Shown here one piece after another: positions 51,550 to 60,687 of a stretch of 64,000 nucleotides of DNA. Origin of the DNA: Pseudomonas sp. N40(2020) (lineage in GTDB: Bacteria; Pseudomonadota; Gammaproteobacteria; Pseudomonadales; Pseudomonadaceae); assembly GCF_014472415.1 (NCBI RefSeq), contig NZ_JACSZV010000001.1:1-64000 (forward strand), read 5' to 3'. The notes below the pieces were generated by a model that was not told the origin of the DNA, did not search any database, and worked only from the letters and a program-made list of their open reading frames with translations. The first letter of the stretch is position 1; every line of letters starts with the position of its first letter. Made by a program: the position numbers and the translations under genes.

Positions 51550-51876
51550 ATGATCGGAATGGATCGCCACACCGGCCAACCCATTTCGGGCATCGCGCAT
51601 TTGCGCCAATCCATCGGCGACATCTTGGGCACGCCGCTGGGCAGTCGCCGCCACCGCATGGAGTACGGCAGCAAGCTGCGCAGATTTGTCGATTTGCCTG
51701 TTAACGAAGGCTGGAAAAGCGCCGTACAGGCTGAGGTCGCTCGCGCTCTTGGACGCTGGGAGCCGCGTTTGAAGCTCGATCAGGTGCGTGTCATTTCCGT
51801 CATTGGTGGGCAAATCAATCTGCAAATCGTCGGGAAGTACCTGGGCGACAGCGTCACGTTGGAGGTGGCCGCATGA
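51550..51876 (+). CDS. Baseplate wedge protein, gp25/gpW (P2)-like
   Basis: A 108-residue protein (GMDRHTGQPISGIAHLRQSI, LGTPLGSRRHRMEYGSKLRR) with the T4 gp25/P2 W signature. Part of the baseplate that anchors the contractile sheath. Confidence 0.9.
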   Translation: MIGMDRHTGQPISGIAHLRQSIGDILGTPLGSRRHRMEYGSKLRRFVDLPVNEGWKSAVQAEVARALGRWEPRLKLDQVRVISVIGGQINLQIVGKYLGDSVTLEVAA

Positions 51877-52760
51877 ATATCGTGGATTTGTCGTCGTTGC
51901 CAGCGCCGACCGTGTTGGAGCCTCTGGATTTTGAAGAGGTTTATCAGGACTCGTTAGGCGTGTTTCGCGGGTACATGGGTGGTAACTGGACGGCCGCGCT
52001 GGAAAGCGATCCAGTGGTAAAAACTCTGGAAGTTGGGGCTTACAACAAGGTCGGCAACCGCGCCCGGGTCAACGATGCCGGCAAGGCTCTTTTATTGGCG
52101 TACGCGAGGGGCGGCGACCTCGATCACCTCGGGGCCAACGTCAATCTGAAACGCCTGGTGATTCAGGCTGCGGATCTGCAAGCGGTGCCCCCGGTGCCTG
52201 AGGTCAAGGAAGAAGACGACCCGTTTCGAGAGCGCATCCAGCTGGCCTATGAAGGGCTGACCACGGCCGGGCCACGTAACAGTTACATCCTGCATGCGCG
52301 CAGCGCCTCGGGACTGGTCGCTGACGCCTCCGCTGAAAGCCCAGCGCCTTGTTACGTTACGGTAACGGTGCTGAGTTCCGAGGGGGATGGGCGCGGCGAG
52401 GCCAGTCCTGAGCTGTTGGCCGTTGTTCGCACTGAGCTGAATGACGACGATGTGCGGCCGGTCGGTGATCGCGTCACGGTACAGAGTGCCGAGATCATTG
52501 ATTACCGGATTGACGCCATCCTGCACATGAGCGGTGCCGGGCCGGAAAACGATGCCAGTTTGGCCGAAGCGAAAAGTCGATTGGCGGCGTGGATCAATCC
52601 ACGCAAGCGGCTGGGGGTTGAGGTGGCCCGTTCGGCGATTGATGCTCAATTGCACGTTGCCGGCGTTTCCCGGGTGGAGCTGCCCGGCTGGGTCGACTTG
52701 GCCCCGACCAAGGAGCAGGCGGCGTACTGCATGGATTACACCGTGACGATGGCGGGCTGA
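51873..52760 (+). CDS. Baseplate assembly protein J
   Basis: A 295-residue baseplate J protein (KVGNRARVNDAGKALLLAYA, GPRNSYILHARSASGLVADA, VSRVELPGWVDLAPTKEQAA). ATG overlap with W by four bases. It forms the baseplate ring in P2-type tails. Confidence 0.9.
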   Translation: MNIVDLSSLPAPTVLEPLDFEEVYQDSLGVFRGYMGGNWTAALESDPVVKTLEVGAYNKVGNRARVNDAGKALLLAYARGGDLDHLGANVNLKRLVIQAADLQAVPPVPEVKEEDDPFRERIQLAYEGLTTAGPRNSYILHARSASGLVADASAESPAPCYVTVTVLSSEGDGRGEASPELLAVVRTELNDDDVRPVGDRVTVQSAEIIDYRIDAILHMSGAGPENDASLAEAKSRLAAWINPRKRLGVEVARSAIDAQLHVAGVSRVELPGWVDLAPTKEQAAYCMDYTVTMAG

Positions 52761-52761
52761 C

Positions 52762-53370
52762 ATGAAGAGCCTACTGCCGATCAATAGCACGCAACTGGAG
52801 CGGGCCATGGAGGCCGCGTTCTTCGAAAAAACAATTGTCCCGCTGCGCGACCTTTACAACGCCGATACCTGCCCGGTGCATCTGCTGCCGCATCTGGCGT
52901 GGGCGTGGTCGGTCGATCGCTGGGATTATCGGTGGTCTGAAGCGACCAAGCGCGCAGCCATCAAAGCGTCTTTCTACATCCACAAGCACAAGGGCACGAT
53001 CGGCGCGCTGCGCCGGGTGGTCGAGCCGCTGGGCTATCTCATTGAGATTGTCGAGTGGTTCCAGACCGTGCCCGAGGGAGTGCCGGGCACCTTCGCGCTG
53101 AAGGTCGGCGTTCTCGATACCGGCATCACCGAGGAAATGTATCGGGAGCTTGAGCGCCTGATCGACGACGCCAAACCCGTTACCCGGCAACTGACCGGGC
53201 TGGCGATCAGCCTGGAAACTCAAGGCGATTTGAATATCGCCGTGTCCCTCTACGAAGGCGACGAAATCGACGTTTACCCGCCCGTCATGCGTGACATTGA
53301 GGTCACTGGCAACTTTGGCGTGGTCGGTCGCGAACACACCATAGACACCCTGGACGTTTATTATGATTGA
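52762..53370 (+). CDS. Tail protein I
   Basis: A 202-residue P2 gpI-like baseplate protein (LPHLAWAWSVDRWDYRWSEA, FYIHKHKGTIGALRRVVEPL). It connects baseplate to the fibre. It overlaps the tail fibre gene by eight bases. Confidence 0.9.
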   Translation: MKSLLPINSTQLERAMEAAFFEKTIVPLRDLYNADTCPVHLLPHLAWAWSVDRWDYRWSEATKRAAIKASFYIHKHKGTIGALRRVVEPLGYLIEIVEWFQTVPEGVPGTFALKVGVLDTGITEEMYRELERLIDDAKPVTRQLTGLAISLETQGDLNIAVSLYEGDEIDVYPPVMRDIEVTGNFGVVGREHTIDTLDVYYD

Positions 53371-54994
53371 TGCGAATTCGCAGTTTTTCGCGATCCTCAC
53401 GAACGTGGGGATGGCCAAGCAGGCGAACGCCGACGCGCTCGGCATTCCCTGGCTGATCACGCAAATGGGCGTGGGTGATGCCAATCCGAACGGGCTGGCG
53501 GATCCGCCCAACCCGGTGCCGTCGGCCAGCCAGACTAAGCTGCTCAATGAGTGGCGCCGGAAGCCGCTCAATCAACTGAAGATCGACCCGGTTAACTCGG
53601 CGGTGATCATCGCCGAACAGATCATTCTGGCCGATGAGGGCGGCAAGTGGATTCGCGAAATCGGCCTCTACGATGCGGACGGTGATCTGGTGGCGGTGGC
53701 CAACTGCGCGCCGAGCTTCAAGCCGCTGCTGTCGCAAGGTTCGGGCCGCACGCAAATCGTGCGGATGAACTTCATTGTCACCAGCACGGGCAATATTCAG
53801 CTCAAGATTGACCCGGCGATTGTGCTGGCCTCCCGGGCCTACGTCGACGCGGCCATTCTGGAAGTGCTGCCGAAGAACAAGACGCCGGGCGAATTCACCC
53901 GGGTCAAGGTCAACGATCGCGGGATTGTGGTCTCGGGCGATAACCCGGACACGCTGGCGAAAATGGGGATCAAGGACAGCTACACCAAGGCCGAAATCGA
54001 GTCGATGATTGCCCAGGCCTCGGCGTTGCCGGTCGGTGCGACGGTCGCGTTCCCGCTGGACAAGGTCGCTCCCGGCTTTCTGGAGCTGGACGGTAGCGTC
54101 AAGAGCATTGCCGTCTATCCAGATCTGGCGGCGTTCCTCGGCACGGCTTTCAACAAGGGTGATGAGGGCGCCGGCAATTTCCGCTTGCCGGAATCGCGCG
54201 GCGAGTTCCTGCGCGGCTGGGATCATGGACGTGGTGTGGACGCGGGGCGAGCTGTCGGAAGCTGGCAGGTAGGTACGGCGACTTACGGTGATGGTGATGG
54301 TCTCAACCTGCCGATTCCGAATCTGAATAACCCTGCTCATGTAAGGGTGTTGGGGCTTGAGTACGATTCAGCTCCGGCAGTTGTCGAGTCCGTCACGGTA
54401 AATACAACGCCCAGTGCTGCAACCCCGCTCAATATGGACGGTGTACAGGCGCCTGGCACCGCCTATGTCGGCGTTGACTTTATGCGATCCCGTCCTCGCA
54501 ACATCGCGGTCGTGTGGTGTATCAAGGCTTGGAATGCGCCGATCAATCAGGGAAATATCGACATTGCGGCGCTCGAGGCGCTGGCGACTCAGGCCACCGA
54601 AATTAAGCTTGGCACGGCCAAGATCGCCACGAAGGCGCAGACCGATGCCGGCACCGATGACGCCACGATTGTTACACCGAAAAAACTCAGGCTAGGTTTT
54701 CTGGCGAGTCTCACGCCTAACGGGTATGTGGCTTTTCCTAGCTGGCTTGGCGGCTTCACCATTCAATGGGGGCTGGGCAGCTACGTCGATAAAACGCCGA
54801 TAAGCTTCACTCTTGCATACGCAAATGATTGTTTTGTCGTGCTGGCCACGGATGGGACGGTTGCCACGGCGGTGGCCTCGGATGTTGTCACGTATGGCGC
54901 TGCACCTGACACGCTGTCTAAAACTGGATTTTTGCTGCGATCCTCGCTTGGTGGAATTGGCGGCAACGTCTTCTGGTTATCGGTGGGAAAATAG
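53363..54994 (+). CDS. Tail fibre protein
   Basis: A 543-residue fibre. N-terminal phage tail-collar fibre (DUF3751) domain about 1-165 (FAILTNVGMAKQANADALGI), collar domain about 215-300 (VGATVAFPLDKVAPGFLELD, FRLPESRGEFLRGWDHGRGV), C-terminal receptor-binding tip ending FWLSVGK with FTIQWGLGSYVDKTPISFTL. It recognises the host, likely LPS. The C-terminus resembles R-pyocin fibre tips. Confidence 0.9.
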   Translation: MIDANSQFFAILTNVGMAKQANADALGIPWLITQMGVGDANPNGLADPPNPVPSASQTKLLNEWRRKPLNQLKIDPVNSAVIIAEQIILADEGGKWIREIGLYDADGDLVAVANCAPSFKPLLSQGSGRTQIVRMNFIVTSTGNIQLKIDPAIVLASRAYVDAAILEVLPKNKTPGEFTRVKVNDRGIVVSGDNPDTLAKMGIKDSYTKAEIESMIAQASALPVGATVAFPLDKVAPGFLELDGSVKSIAVYPDLAAFLGTAFNKGDEGAGNFRLPESRGEFLRGWDHGRGVDAGRAVGSWQVGTATYGDGDGLNLPIPNLNNPAHVRVLGLEYDSAPAVVESVTVNTTPSAATPLNMDGVQAPGTAYVGVDFMRSRPRNIAVVWCIKAWNAPINQGNIDIAALEALATQATEIKLGTAKIATKAQTDAGTDDATIVTPKKLRLGFLASLTPNGYVAFPSWLGGFTIQWGLGSYVDKTPISFTLAYANDCFVVLATDGTVATAVASDVVTYGAAPDTLSKTGFLLRSSLGGIGGNVFWLSVGK

Positions 54995-54996
54995 AT

Positions 54997-55434
54997 ATGG
55001 GCATGCAAAGGCTTTATTCGCAGTCAACGGGCTGCACTTATTTCAAGGGCTTTCATGGTGAGATTCCGGGCGATGCGGTGGCGATCAGCGAAGCGCGTTT
55101 TCTAGAAGTCTTGGCGAACCCGCCTCTGGGAAAACGCCGGGGCCATGATGAAGGGGGGTTGCCGATTCTGGTCGATATGTTGCCGCCGAGTTCTGACGAT
55201 CTGGCGGCGGCAGAGCGCGCTTGGCGTGATGCCGAGGTTTTGCGGGTTTCCTGGCTGCGTGATCGACATCGGGATCAGGTGGAAGTGGAATCACCCACTA
55301 CCCTCAGTGCCGAGCAGTTCTCCGAATTGTTGGTGTACTTGCAGGCATTGCGGGACTGGCCGCAAGGTGAGCAATTCCCGCTCGTCGAACACCGGCCGCC
55401 GGCGCCGACCTGGCTGTCAGCACAACCCGACTAA
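54997..55434 (+). CDS. Tail fibre assembly chaperone candidate
   Basis: A 145-residue protein (RLYSQSTGCTYFKGFHGEIP, AWRDAEVLRVSWLRDRHRDQ) directly after the fibre gene. The middle helix and position match small tail fibre assembly proteins (Tfa-like), which help trimer formation. Followed by a terminator overlapping the stop. Confidence 0.75.
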   Translation: MGMQRLYSQSTGCTYFKGFHGEIPGDAVAISEARFLEVLANPPLGKRRGHDEGGLPILVDMLPPSSDDLAAAERAWRDAEVLRVSWLRDRHRDQVEVESPTTLSAEQFSELLVYLQALRDWPQGEQFPLVEHRPPAPTWLSAQPD

Positions 55435-55460
55435 ACGCCCCGCACTGCCGGGGCGTTTTT
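55434..55460 (+). terminator. Intrinsic terminator after the fibre chaperone
   Basis: Arms AACGCCCC and GGGGCGTT with T5. The first of a tandem pair. The palindrome GTTACGCGTAAC (55467-55478) sits right after it. Confidence 0.8.
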
Positions 55461-55492
55461 CATTTCGTTACGCGTAACACCAACACCCTCAC

Positions 55493-55516
55493 AGCCTCGC
55501 TTATGCGGGGCTTTTT
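55493..55516 (+). terminator. Hairpin-plus-RBS module before the sheath gene
   Basis: Arms AGCCTCGC and GCGGGGCT, T5, then the TTTTTCGTTTCTGGAG tail, ten bases before ATG 55538. Confidence 0.65.
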
Positions 55517-55537
55517 CGTTTCTGGAGACTGACCCTT

Positions 55538-56707
55538 ATGAGTGGTTTATTTCACGGCATCACGACCACGGTGGTGGAGACCGGCGCGCGCACCATCTCG
55601 CTGCCATCGTCGTCGATTATTGGTTTGTGTGACACCTTCACCCCGGGTGTCCTCGGCGGCGGTACAGCGAAGGCGGGCGAGCTGAAGTTGATCACTACCG
55701 AGCGCGAAGCCATTGCCGCCTTCGGCGCCGATTCGGCAATCACCAAGGCCTGTCAGGCGATCTACGTCAAAGCCAAGGCGGTGATCGTCGCCATCGGCGT
55801 GGCCAAGCTGGAAGACCCTGCGCTGCAAACCTCGGCGATCATCGGTGGCGTGCTGGCCTCGGGTCAGCGTACCGGCCTGCAGGCGCTGCTTGATGGCAAA
55901 AGCCTGTTCAACGCCCAACCGCGATTGCTGATCGCCCCGGGCCACACCGCGACTCAGGCGGTGGCCACGGCCATCGACAGCGTGGCGCAGAAGCTGCGCG
56001 CCATCGGCATCATCGACGGCCCTGGCACCACCGATGAGGCCGCCATGGCCTACGCCGATAACTTCGGCAGTCGCAACCTGTTCATGGTCGACCCGGGTGT
56101 GAAGTACTGGGACACCGTCACCAGCTCGACGGTCGACGCACCCAGCTCGGCTTGGGCAGCAGGCCTGTTTGCGTGGACGGATGCTGAATACGGTTTCTGG
56201 GCCTCGCCATCGAACAAGGAATTGACCGGTATCACCGGTACCGGCCGCGCGGTCGAGTACCTGGACGGCGACGAGACGTGCCGAGCCAACCTGCTCAACA
56301 ACGCCAATATCACCACGATTATTCGCGACGACGGCTATCGCCTGTGGGGTAACCGCACGCTGTCGAGCGATCCGAAGTGGGCCTTTGTTACTCGCGTTCG
56401 CACGCTGTTCATCCTCATGGACGCGGTGCAGGCCGGGCACAAATGGGCGGTCGACCGCTCGATCACCAAGACCTATGTGGCCGATGTCACCAACGGTCTG
56501 GATGCATTCCTGCGCGACCTCAAAGCCCAGGGCGCGATCATCAACTTTGAAGTGTTCGCCGACACCGAGCTGAACACGGCCAGCCAGATCGCCCAGGGCA
56601 AGGTGTATTGGCGCATCCGTTTCACCGATGTTCCGCCGGCAGAAAACCCGAATTTCCTTTTCGAAGTCACCGATCAATGGATGACCGAAGTGCTTGAAGC
56701 AGCCTAA
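55538..56707 (+). CDS. Tail sheath protein
   Basis: A 389-residue contractile sheath protein of the P2 FI family (FHGITTTVVETGARTISLPS, YADNFGSRNLFMVDPGVKYW, RTLSSDPKWAFVTRVRTLFI). Full length for P2 type (396 in P2). It forms the contracting outer tail. Confidence 0.95.
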   Translation: MSGLFHGITTTVVETGARTISLPSSSIIGLCDTFTPGVLGGGTAKAGELKLITTEREAIAAFGADSAITKACQAIYVKAKAVIVAIGVAKLEDPALQTSAIIGGVLASGQRTGLQALLDGKSLFNAQPRLLIAPGHTATQAVATAIDSVAQKLRAIGIIDGPGTTDEAAMAYADNFGSRNLFMVDPGVKYWDTVTSSTVDAPSSAWAAGLFAWTDAEYGFWASPSNKELTGITGTGRAVEYLDGDETCRANLLNNANITTIIRDDGYRLWGNRTLSSDPKWAFVTRVRTLFILMDAVQAGHKWAVDRSITKTYVADVTNGLDAFLRDLKAQGAIINFEVFADTELNTASQIAQGKVYWRIRFTDVPPAENPNFLFEVTDQWMTEVLEAA

Positions 56708-56720
56708 GGGGGCGTAGCAA

Positions 56721-57224
56721 ATGATTCCTCAAACCTTGTTCAACACCAACCTGTTCGTCGACGGCGTGAACTTCTCCGGCGACGTACCCAGCCTGACGCT
56801 GCCCAAACTGACCACCAAGACCGACGAATATCGTGGGGGCGGCATGGCCGGCCCCATCGAGATGGATCAGGGGCTTGAGAAAATGGAAGCCTCGTTTGTC
56901 ACCAAGGGCGTGCGCCGCGAATCGTTGAAGTACTTCGGCCTGGCTGACGGCACGGCCTTTAACGCCACGTTCCGAGGTGCTTTCAAGGGTCAAAAAGGCG
57001 CGGTGACAGCAGTCGTTGCCACCCTGCGCGGTCGCCTCAAAGAGGTCGATCTGGGTGACTGGAAAGCCGGCGACCCGGCCGAGATCAAACACGCGATTGC
57101 GGTCACCTACTACAAGCTCGAAATCGACGGGCGCCTGATGTACGAAATCGACATGGTCGCCGGCATTCAGGTGATCGACGGCAAAGACCAACTGCTCGAA
57201 GTGCGCAATGCGCTCGGCCTGTAA
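56721..57224 (+). CDS. Major tail tube protein
   Basis: A 167-residue P2 FII-like tube protein (FNTNLFVDGVNFSGDVPSLT, YKLEIDGRLMYEIDMVAGIQ). It makes the inner DNA-conducting tube; 13 bases after the sheath gene. Confidence 0.95.
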   Translation: MIPQTLFNTNLFVDGVNFSGDVPSLTLPKLTTKTDEYRGGGMAGPIEMDQGLEKMEASFVTKGVRRESLKYFGLADGTAFNATFRGAFKGQKGAVTAVVATLRGRLKEVDLGDWKAGDPAEIKHAIAVTYYKLEIDGRLMYEIDMVAGIQVIDGKDQLLEVRNALGL

Positions 57225-57237
57225 GGAATAGATCCAG

Positions 57238-57837
57238 ATGACTCAAGCAATCGCTAAAAACCTGCCGGCCTGGCTTTCGCTCAGTGCACTCGGTGCCGTC
57301 GTAACCCTGACCCGTCCAAGCCAAGCGAACAGCGTCAACGTCGAGACGTTGAACCTGCGTAATCCGACCGTGCGTGAAGTGCGTGCGGCTGACCGTGCCG
57401 CAAACGGTGACGACGAACAACGCGAATTGATGCTGTTCGCCGGTCTGGCCGAAGTCGGACTGAAGGATCTGGAAGGCCTCAAGCTGGCCGACTATCGCCG
57501 CGTGCAGGCAGCGTATTCGCACCTGGTGCCGAAAACCGATTATTCGAAGTCGATGCCGGCATGGTTATCGCTGACCACCGATCAGGTGCTGGTGACGCTG
57601 TCGTGCCCGAGCGAAATCAACGGCGTGACGGTCGACAAGCTGGCCTTGCGTTCGCCCACCGTGGGCGACGTGCGTGCCGCCAACCGTGAGGTCAGTGGTG
57701 ACGATGAGCAGCGCGAGCTGGTGTTGTTTGCGGCGTTGTCCGGTGCCCCTGTGGCGGATCTGGAGGGGCTGAAGCTGGTGGATTTTAACCGCTTGCAGGC
57801 CGGCTATTTTCGCATGGACAACGACGACGGGCTTTAA
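57238..57837 (+). CDS. Tail assembly chaperone gpE-like with internal duplication
   Basis: A 199-residue protein built from two copies of a gpE-type tail chaperone domain: residues 8-96 (LPAWLSLSALGAVVTLTRPS) and 106-195 (MPAWLSLTTDQVLVTLSCPS). The two copies share GDDEQREL and DLEGLKL and are about 58% identical over 85 residues by eye. P2 gpE is a single 91-residue domain. The gene ends in GGG CTT TAA C, and the next frame encodes a GpE'-like segment (see 57829-57949). It binds the tape measure protein while tail forms. Confidence 0.85.
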   Translation: MTQAIAKNLPAWLSLSALGAVVTLTRPSQANSVNVETLNLRNPTVREVRAADRAANGDDEQRELMLFAGLAEVGLKDLEGLKLADYRRVQAAYSHLVPKTDYSKSMPAWLSLTTDQVLVTLSCPSEINGVTVDKLALRSPTVGDVRAANREVSGDDEQRELVLFAALSGAPVADLEGLKLVDFNRLQAGYFRMDNDDGL

Positions 57838-57949
57838 CCCCAGCGTTATCAAGTCGGCGGCGAAACGTCTGGCGGCGGAAACGGGATTTTCCGCCGCCGA
57901 GATCCAGTCGATGCCGTTTGCGGAAATGGTGTGGTGGCTCACGGATTGA
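57829..57949 (+). other. Candidate +1 programmed frameshift site and GpE'-like extension
   Basis: At the end of the chaperone gene CTT TAA C (57832-57838) resembles the prfB slip site CTT TGA C. A +1 slip (CTT to TTT) continues in the frame starting AAC 57836 for 37 residues (NPSVIKSAAKRLAAETGFSA then EIQSMPFAEMVWWLTD) to TGA 57947. This stretch has no start codon except near its end, and its MPFAEMVWWL end looks like the GpE' family (P2 MPLxELLxW). In P2 this product arises by -1 frameshifting. Expression here is predicted, not shown. Confidence 0.6.
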
Positions 57950-57987
57950 GCCGCTTTGGGTAGTGCTGGGCACATGGGGGCCATCAC

Positions 57988-60678
57988 ATGGCAAACAAAA
58001 TCGCCCTCGGGCTGGTGATCGGCGGCGCCGTCAGTTCGACGGTCGGCGCCGCGTTCAAGGATGTGACCGGGCGCATCAAGCGCCTCGAGGCAGAAGGCAA
58101 CAAGGCGCGCGTGCTGCAGCGCACGATTGGCGACACCATCCGCCTGCGCGAAGAATGGAAGAAGGCTCACGACACCGGCGCGGCCGGTGCGTCCAAATTA
58201 CTCAACCGTTTGAACTCAAACCTCGACAGCCTGAAAAAGCAGGGGATCGAGGTCGGTCGGCTGGAAAAAGCCTATCGCTCGATGGGGCAGACGGCCAACA
58301 AAGCCGAGCTGAAAGCCAAGGGGCATCAGCAGATTGATTCGGGCGTGAAGGGCATGAAGGGCGCCGTCGGTGCGGCGGTGGTCGGTGTAGGCGCCTTGGC
58401 AGTGCCGACCAAGGTCAGCGCTGATTATGGCGCGATCGTGCGGGACATCGCGATCAAGGCCGGCATTGCCAACAAGCCGCAAGAGCAGGAGATGTCGCGC
58501 AAGATCATCGACACTTCACGCGACACCGGCATGGCGCGCAACGATGTAGCCGACGTGGTCAATCAGTTGGTCGGCGCCGGTATGGACCTGAGCAAGGCGC
58601 TGGAGTACGCGCCTGTCGCGGCCAAGTTTGTCGTGGGGCAGGGATCCAGTGGTGTCGACACGGCGAAGATGATCAACGCCCTGGGACAGAACGCCAAGAT
58701 CACCGACCCCAAGCAGATGCAGCAGGCGCTGGAGGCGATCGCCTACCAAGGTCAGGCGGGCAGCTTCGAAGCGTCCGACATGGCCAAGTGGTTCCCTGAG
58801 CTGCTGGCGAACATGGCCAGCAACGGCATCACCGGCATGGACGCGGTGACGCAATTGGGCGCCATGCTTCAGGTGCAGATGAAACAGGCCGGCAGCTCGG
58901 ACGAAGCGGCCAACAACCTGAAAAACTGGATGGGCAAAATCGGCTCGACCGACACGGTCAAGGCCTACGAAAAAGCCGGCATTGACTATGACGGCTCAAT
59001 GAAGACGGGTTTGCAGAACGGTCTGTCCACGCTGGAGACCAGCATGGAGCTGGCTCAGAAGTACATTAAAGCCACCGATCCGAAGCGGGCGGCGGCCATG
59101 GCCGAAGCCACGGCAAAAATCAGCAAGGAAGCCGATCCCGAAAAGGCCAAGGCCATGATGGCCTCGTTTGAAGAATCCTTGAAAACCGGTGACCTGTTCG
59201 CCGACATGCAGGTCAAGGCCGCGCTATCGGCCTATATGCAGAACAAGGCGCTGTACAGCCAGCTTAAAAACGATTCGCGCGATGCAACCGGGATCCTCGA
59301 CAAAAACCTCGCCGAGCGGCGTGAGTCGTCGTCGCAGAAGTGGGCCGAAATGGCTCAGTCGATGGATGACGCCATGCGCAGCATCGGGGACGCGCTTCGG
59401 CCCGTCACGGATACGGTCGCCGAGTCGTTGACCAAGGTCACTAAAGGTATTACGTCGCTGACGGATAGCGCGCCCGGGGTAGTTGCCGGTGTCGCCACGG
59501 TCGGGGCGGGGCTGATCGCCTTAAAAGGTATCTTCAGTACGATCAAAATCAGTAAGGGGCTGCTAAACCTTGCACGCGGTTCGCGCGGTGGCAGGAGAGA
59601 AAGAGACGCCGGCAATCAAAAGCCCGGAGAACTTGATCTGGTAGCGACTGGCCTGGATGTTGTTTCGCGGGTGAAGGAAGCGGCAACGGGCGGCGGCCTT
59701 GGCACTGAAACTGGCGCAGGTAACGACGGCGTCAAAAAGGTTTTCGTCGTCAACGCCGGTGCTATGGGTGGTGGTGTGGATGCGTCGGGTGAATCGCGTC
59801 GACGTGGACGCGGATCAAAGCGAAGCGCTCGGCGTCGGCCGTTGCCGAGTCCGAGAGGTCCACGTCAGTCTGTGCCACGTCCGTCTGTTTCGGTTTCACG
59901 CTCACCTGTTCCGGCTCCGCGTCCCTCTGTGCCGGTTTCACGTCCTGCTGTTCCGGTTCCGCGCACGCCTATTCCGCCGGTGCCACCTGTCCCAGCCGGG
60001 ACGATGGCCAAGCTGGGCGGGGTCGCGCAAGCCGTTGGCAAGGTCGGCAAGGTAGCCAAGGTCATTCCTGGTGGCACGCTGCTGGAGTCTGGAGCGATGG
60101 CCTACGAGACATTTGAAAACGCCAAGACCAAGGACGAAAAAGCCGAGGGCTACGGCGCGGCCGCTGGCAATCTGGCCGGCACCATGGCCGGTGCAGCAGC
60201 AGGCGCGGCCATTGGTTCGGTTGTGCCGATTATCGGCACGGCCATCGGCGGCTTGATCGGCGCCTATCTGGGCAGTCAGGGCGGTGCGGCGTTGGGCGGA
60301 TCTTTGGGTAAATCGCTGTTCGGTGGCGAGGATGAAAAGTCCGAGGAAAAGCCAAAGGCGCCCGTGCCGAGCACGCCGCTCATGATGGCGTCAGCGGCGC
60401 AGCAAGGCCCGGTGCTGGGGGATGTCGCGCGCTCGATGGCGGTGACGGCGCCGCTCAAGTCGGCGGCGCTGGCCATTCAACCCAAGGAGCCAGAAAAACC
60501 GGTACCGGCCAAGGTGGATCAGCAGTTCCAGTATTCGCTGAGCATGCCGGTCACGGTGCAGGGTGATGTAAAAGACCCGCAAGCCTTGGCGCAAGATCTG
60601 ATGCCGCACATGCAGCGAATGATGGCGGACGCGGCGAAGAGTAACGCTGCCAAGCTGTACGACGAACCCCATCTGTAA
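57988..60678 (+). CDS. Tail tape measure protein
   Basis: An 896-residue tape measure protein setting tail length. Helical N-terminal region (IKRLEAEGNKARVLQRTIGD), TMP core domain about 130-330 (TKVSADYGAIVRDIAIKAGI, LGAMLQVQMKQAGSSDEAAN), hydrophobic helix PGVVAGVATVGAGLIALKGI near residue 500, a Pro/Arg/Ser linker at about 620-670, and glycine-rich membrane-like helices near 730-780. The linker holds repeats of about 14 residues (PRPSVxVSRxxVPx). P2 gpT is 815 residues. Confidence 0.93.
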   Translation: MANKIALGLVIGGAVSSTVGAAFKDVTGRIKRLEAEGNKARVLQRTIGDTIRLREEWKKAHDTGAAGASKLLNRLNSNLDSLKKQGIEVGRLEKAYRSMGQTANKAELKAKGHQQIDSGVKGMKGAVGAAVVGVGALAVPTKVSADYGAIVRDIAIKAGIANKPQEQEMSRKIIDTSRDTGMARNDVADVVNQLVGAGMDLSKALEYAPVAAKFVVGQGSSGVDTAKMINALGQNAKITDPKQMQQALEAIAYQGQAGSFEASDMAKWFPELLANMASNGITGMDAVTQLGAMLQVQMKQAGSSDEAANNLKNWMGKIGSTDTVKAYEKAGIDYDGSMKTGLQNGLSTLETSMELAQKYIKATDPKRAAAMAEATAKISKEADPEKAKAMMASFEESLKTGDLFADMQVKAALSAYMQNKALYSQLKNDSRDATGILDKNLAERRESSSQKWAEMAQSMDDAMRSIGDALRPVTDTVAESLTKVTKGITSLTDSAPGVVAGVATVGAGLIALKGIFSTIKISKGLLNLARGSRGGRRERDAGNQKPGELDLVATGLDVVSRVKEAATGGGLGTETGAGNDGVKKVFVVNAGAMGGGVDASGESRRRGRGSKRSARRRPLPSPRGPRQSVPRPSVSVSRSPVPAPRPSVPVSRPAVPVPRTPIPPVPPVPAGTMAKLGGVAQAVGKVGKVAKVIPGGTLLESGAMAYETFENAKTKDEKAEGYGAAAGNLAGTMAGAAAGAAIGSVVPIIGTAIGGLIGAYLGSQGGAALGGSLGKSLFGGEDEKSEEKPKAPVPSTPLMMASAAQQGPVLGDVARSMAVTAPLKSAALAIQPKEPEKPVPAKVDQQFQYSLSMPVTVQGDVKDPQALAQDLMPHMQRMMADAAKSNAAKLYDEPHL

Positions 60679-60687
60679 GGAGGTTTC

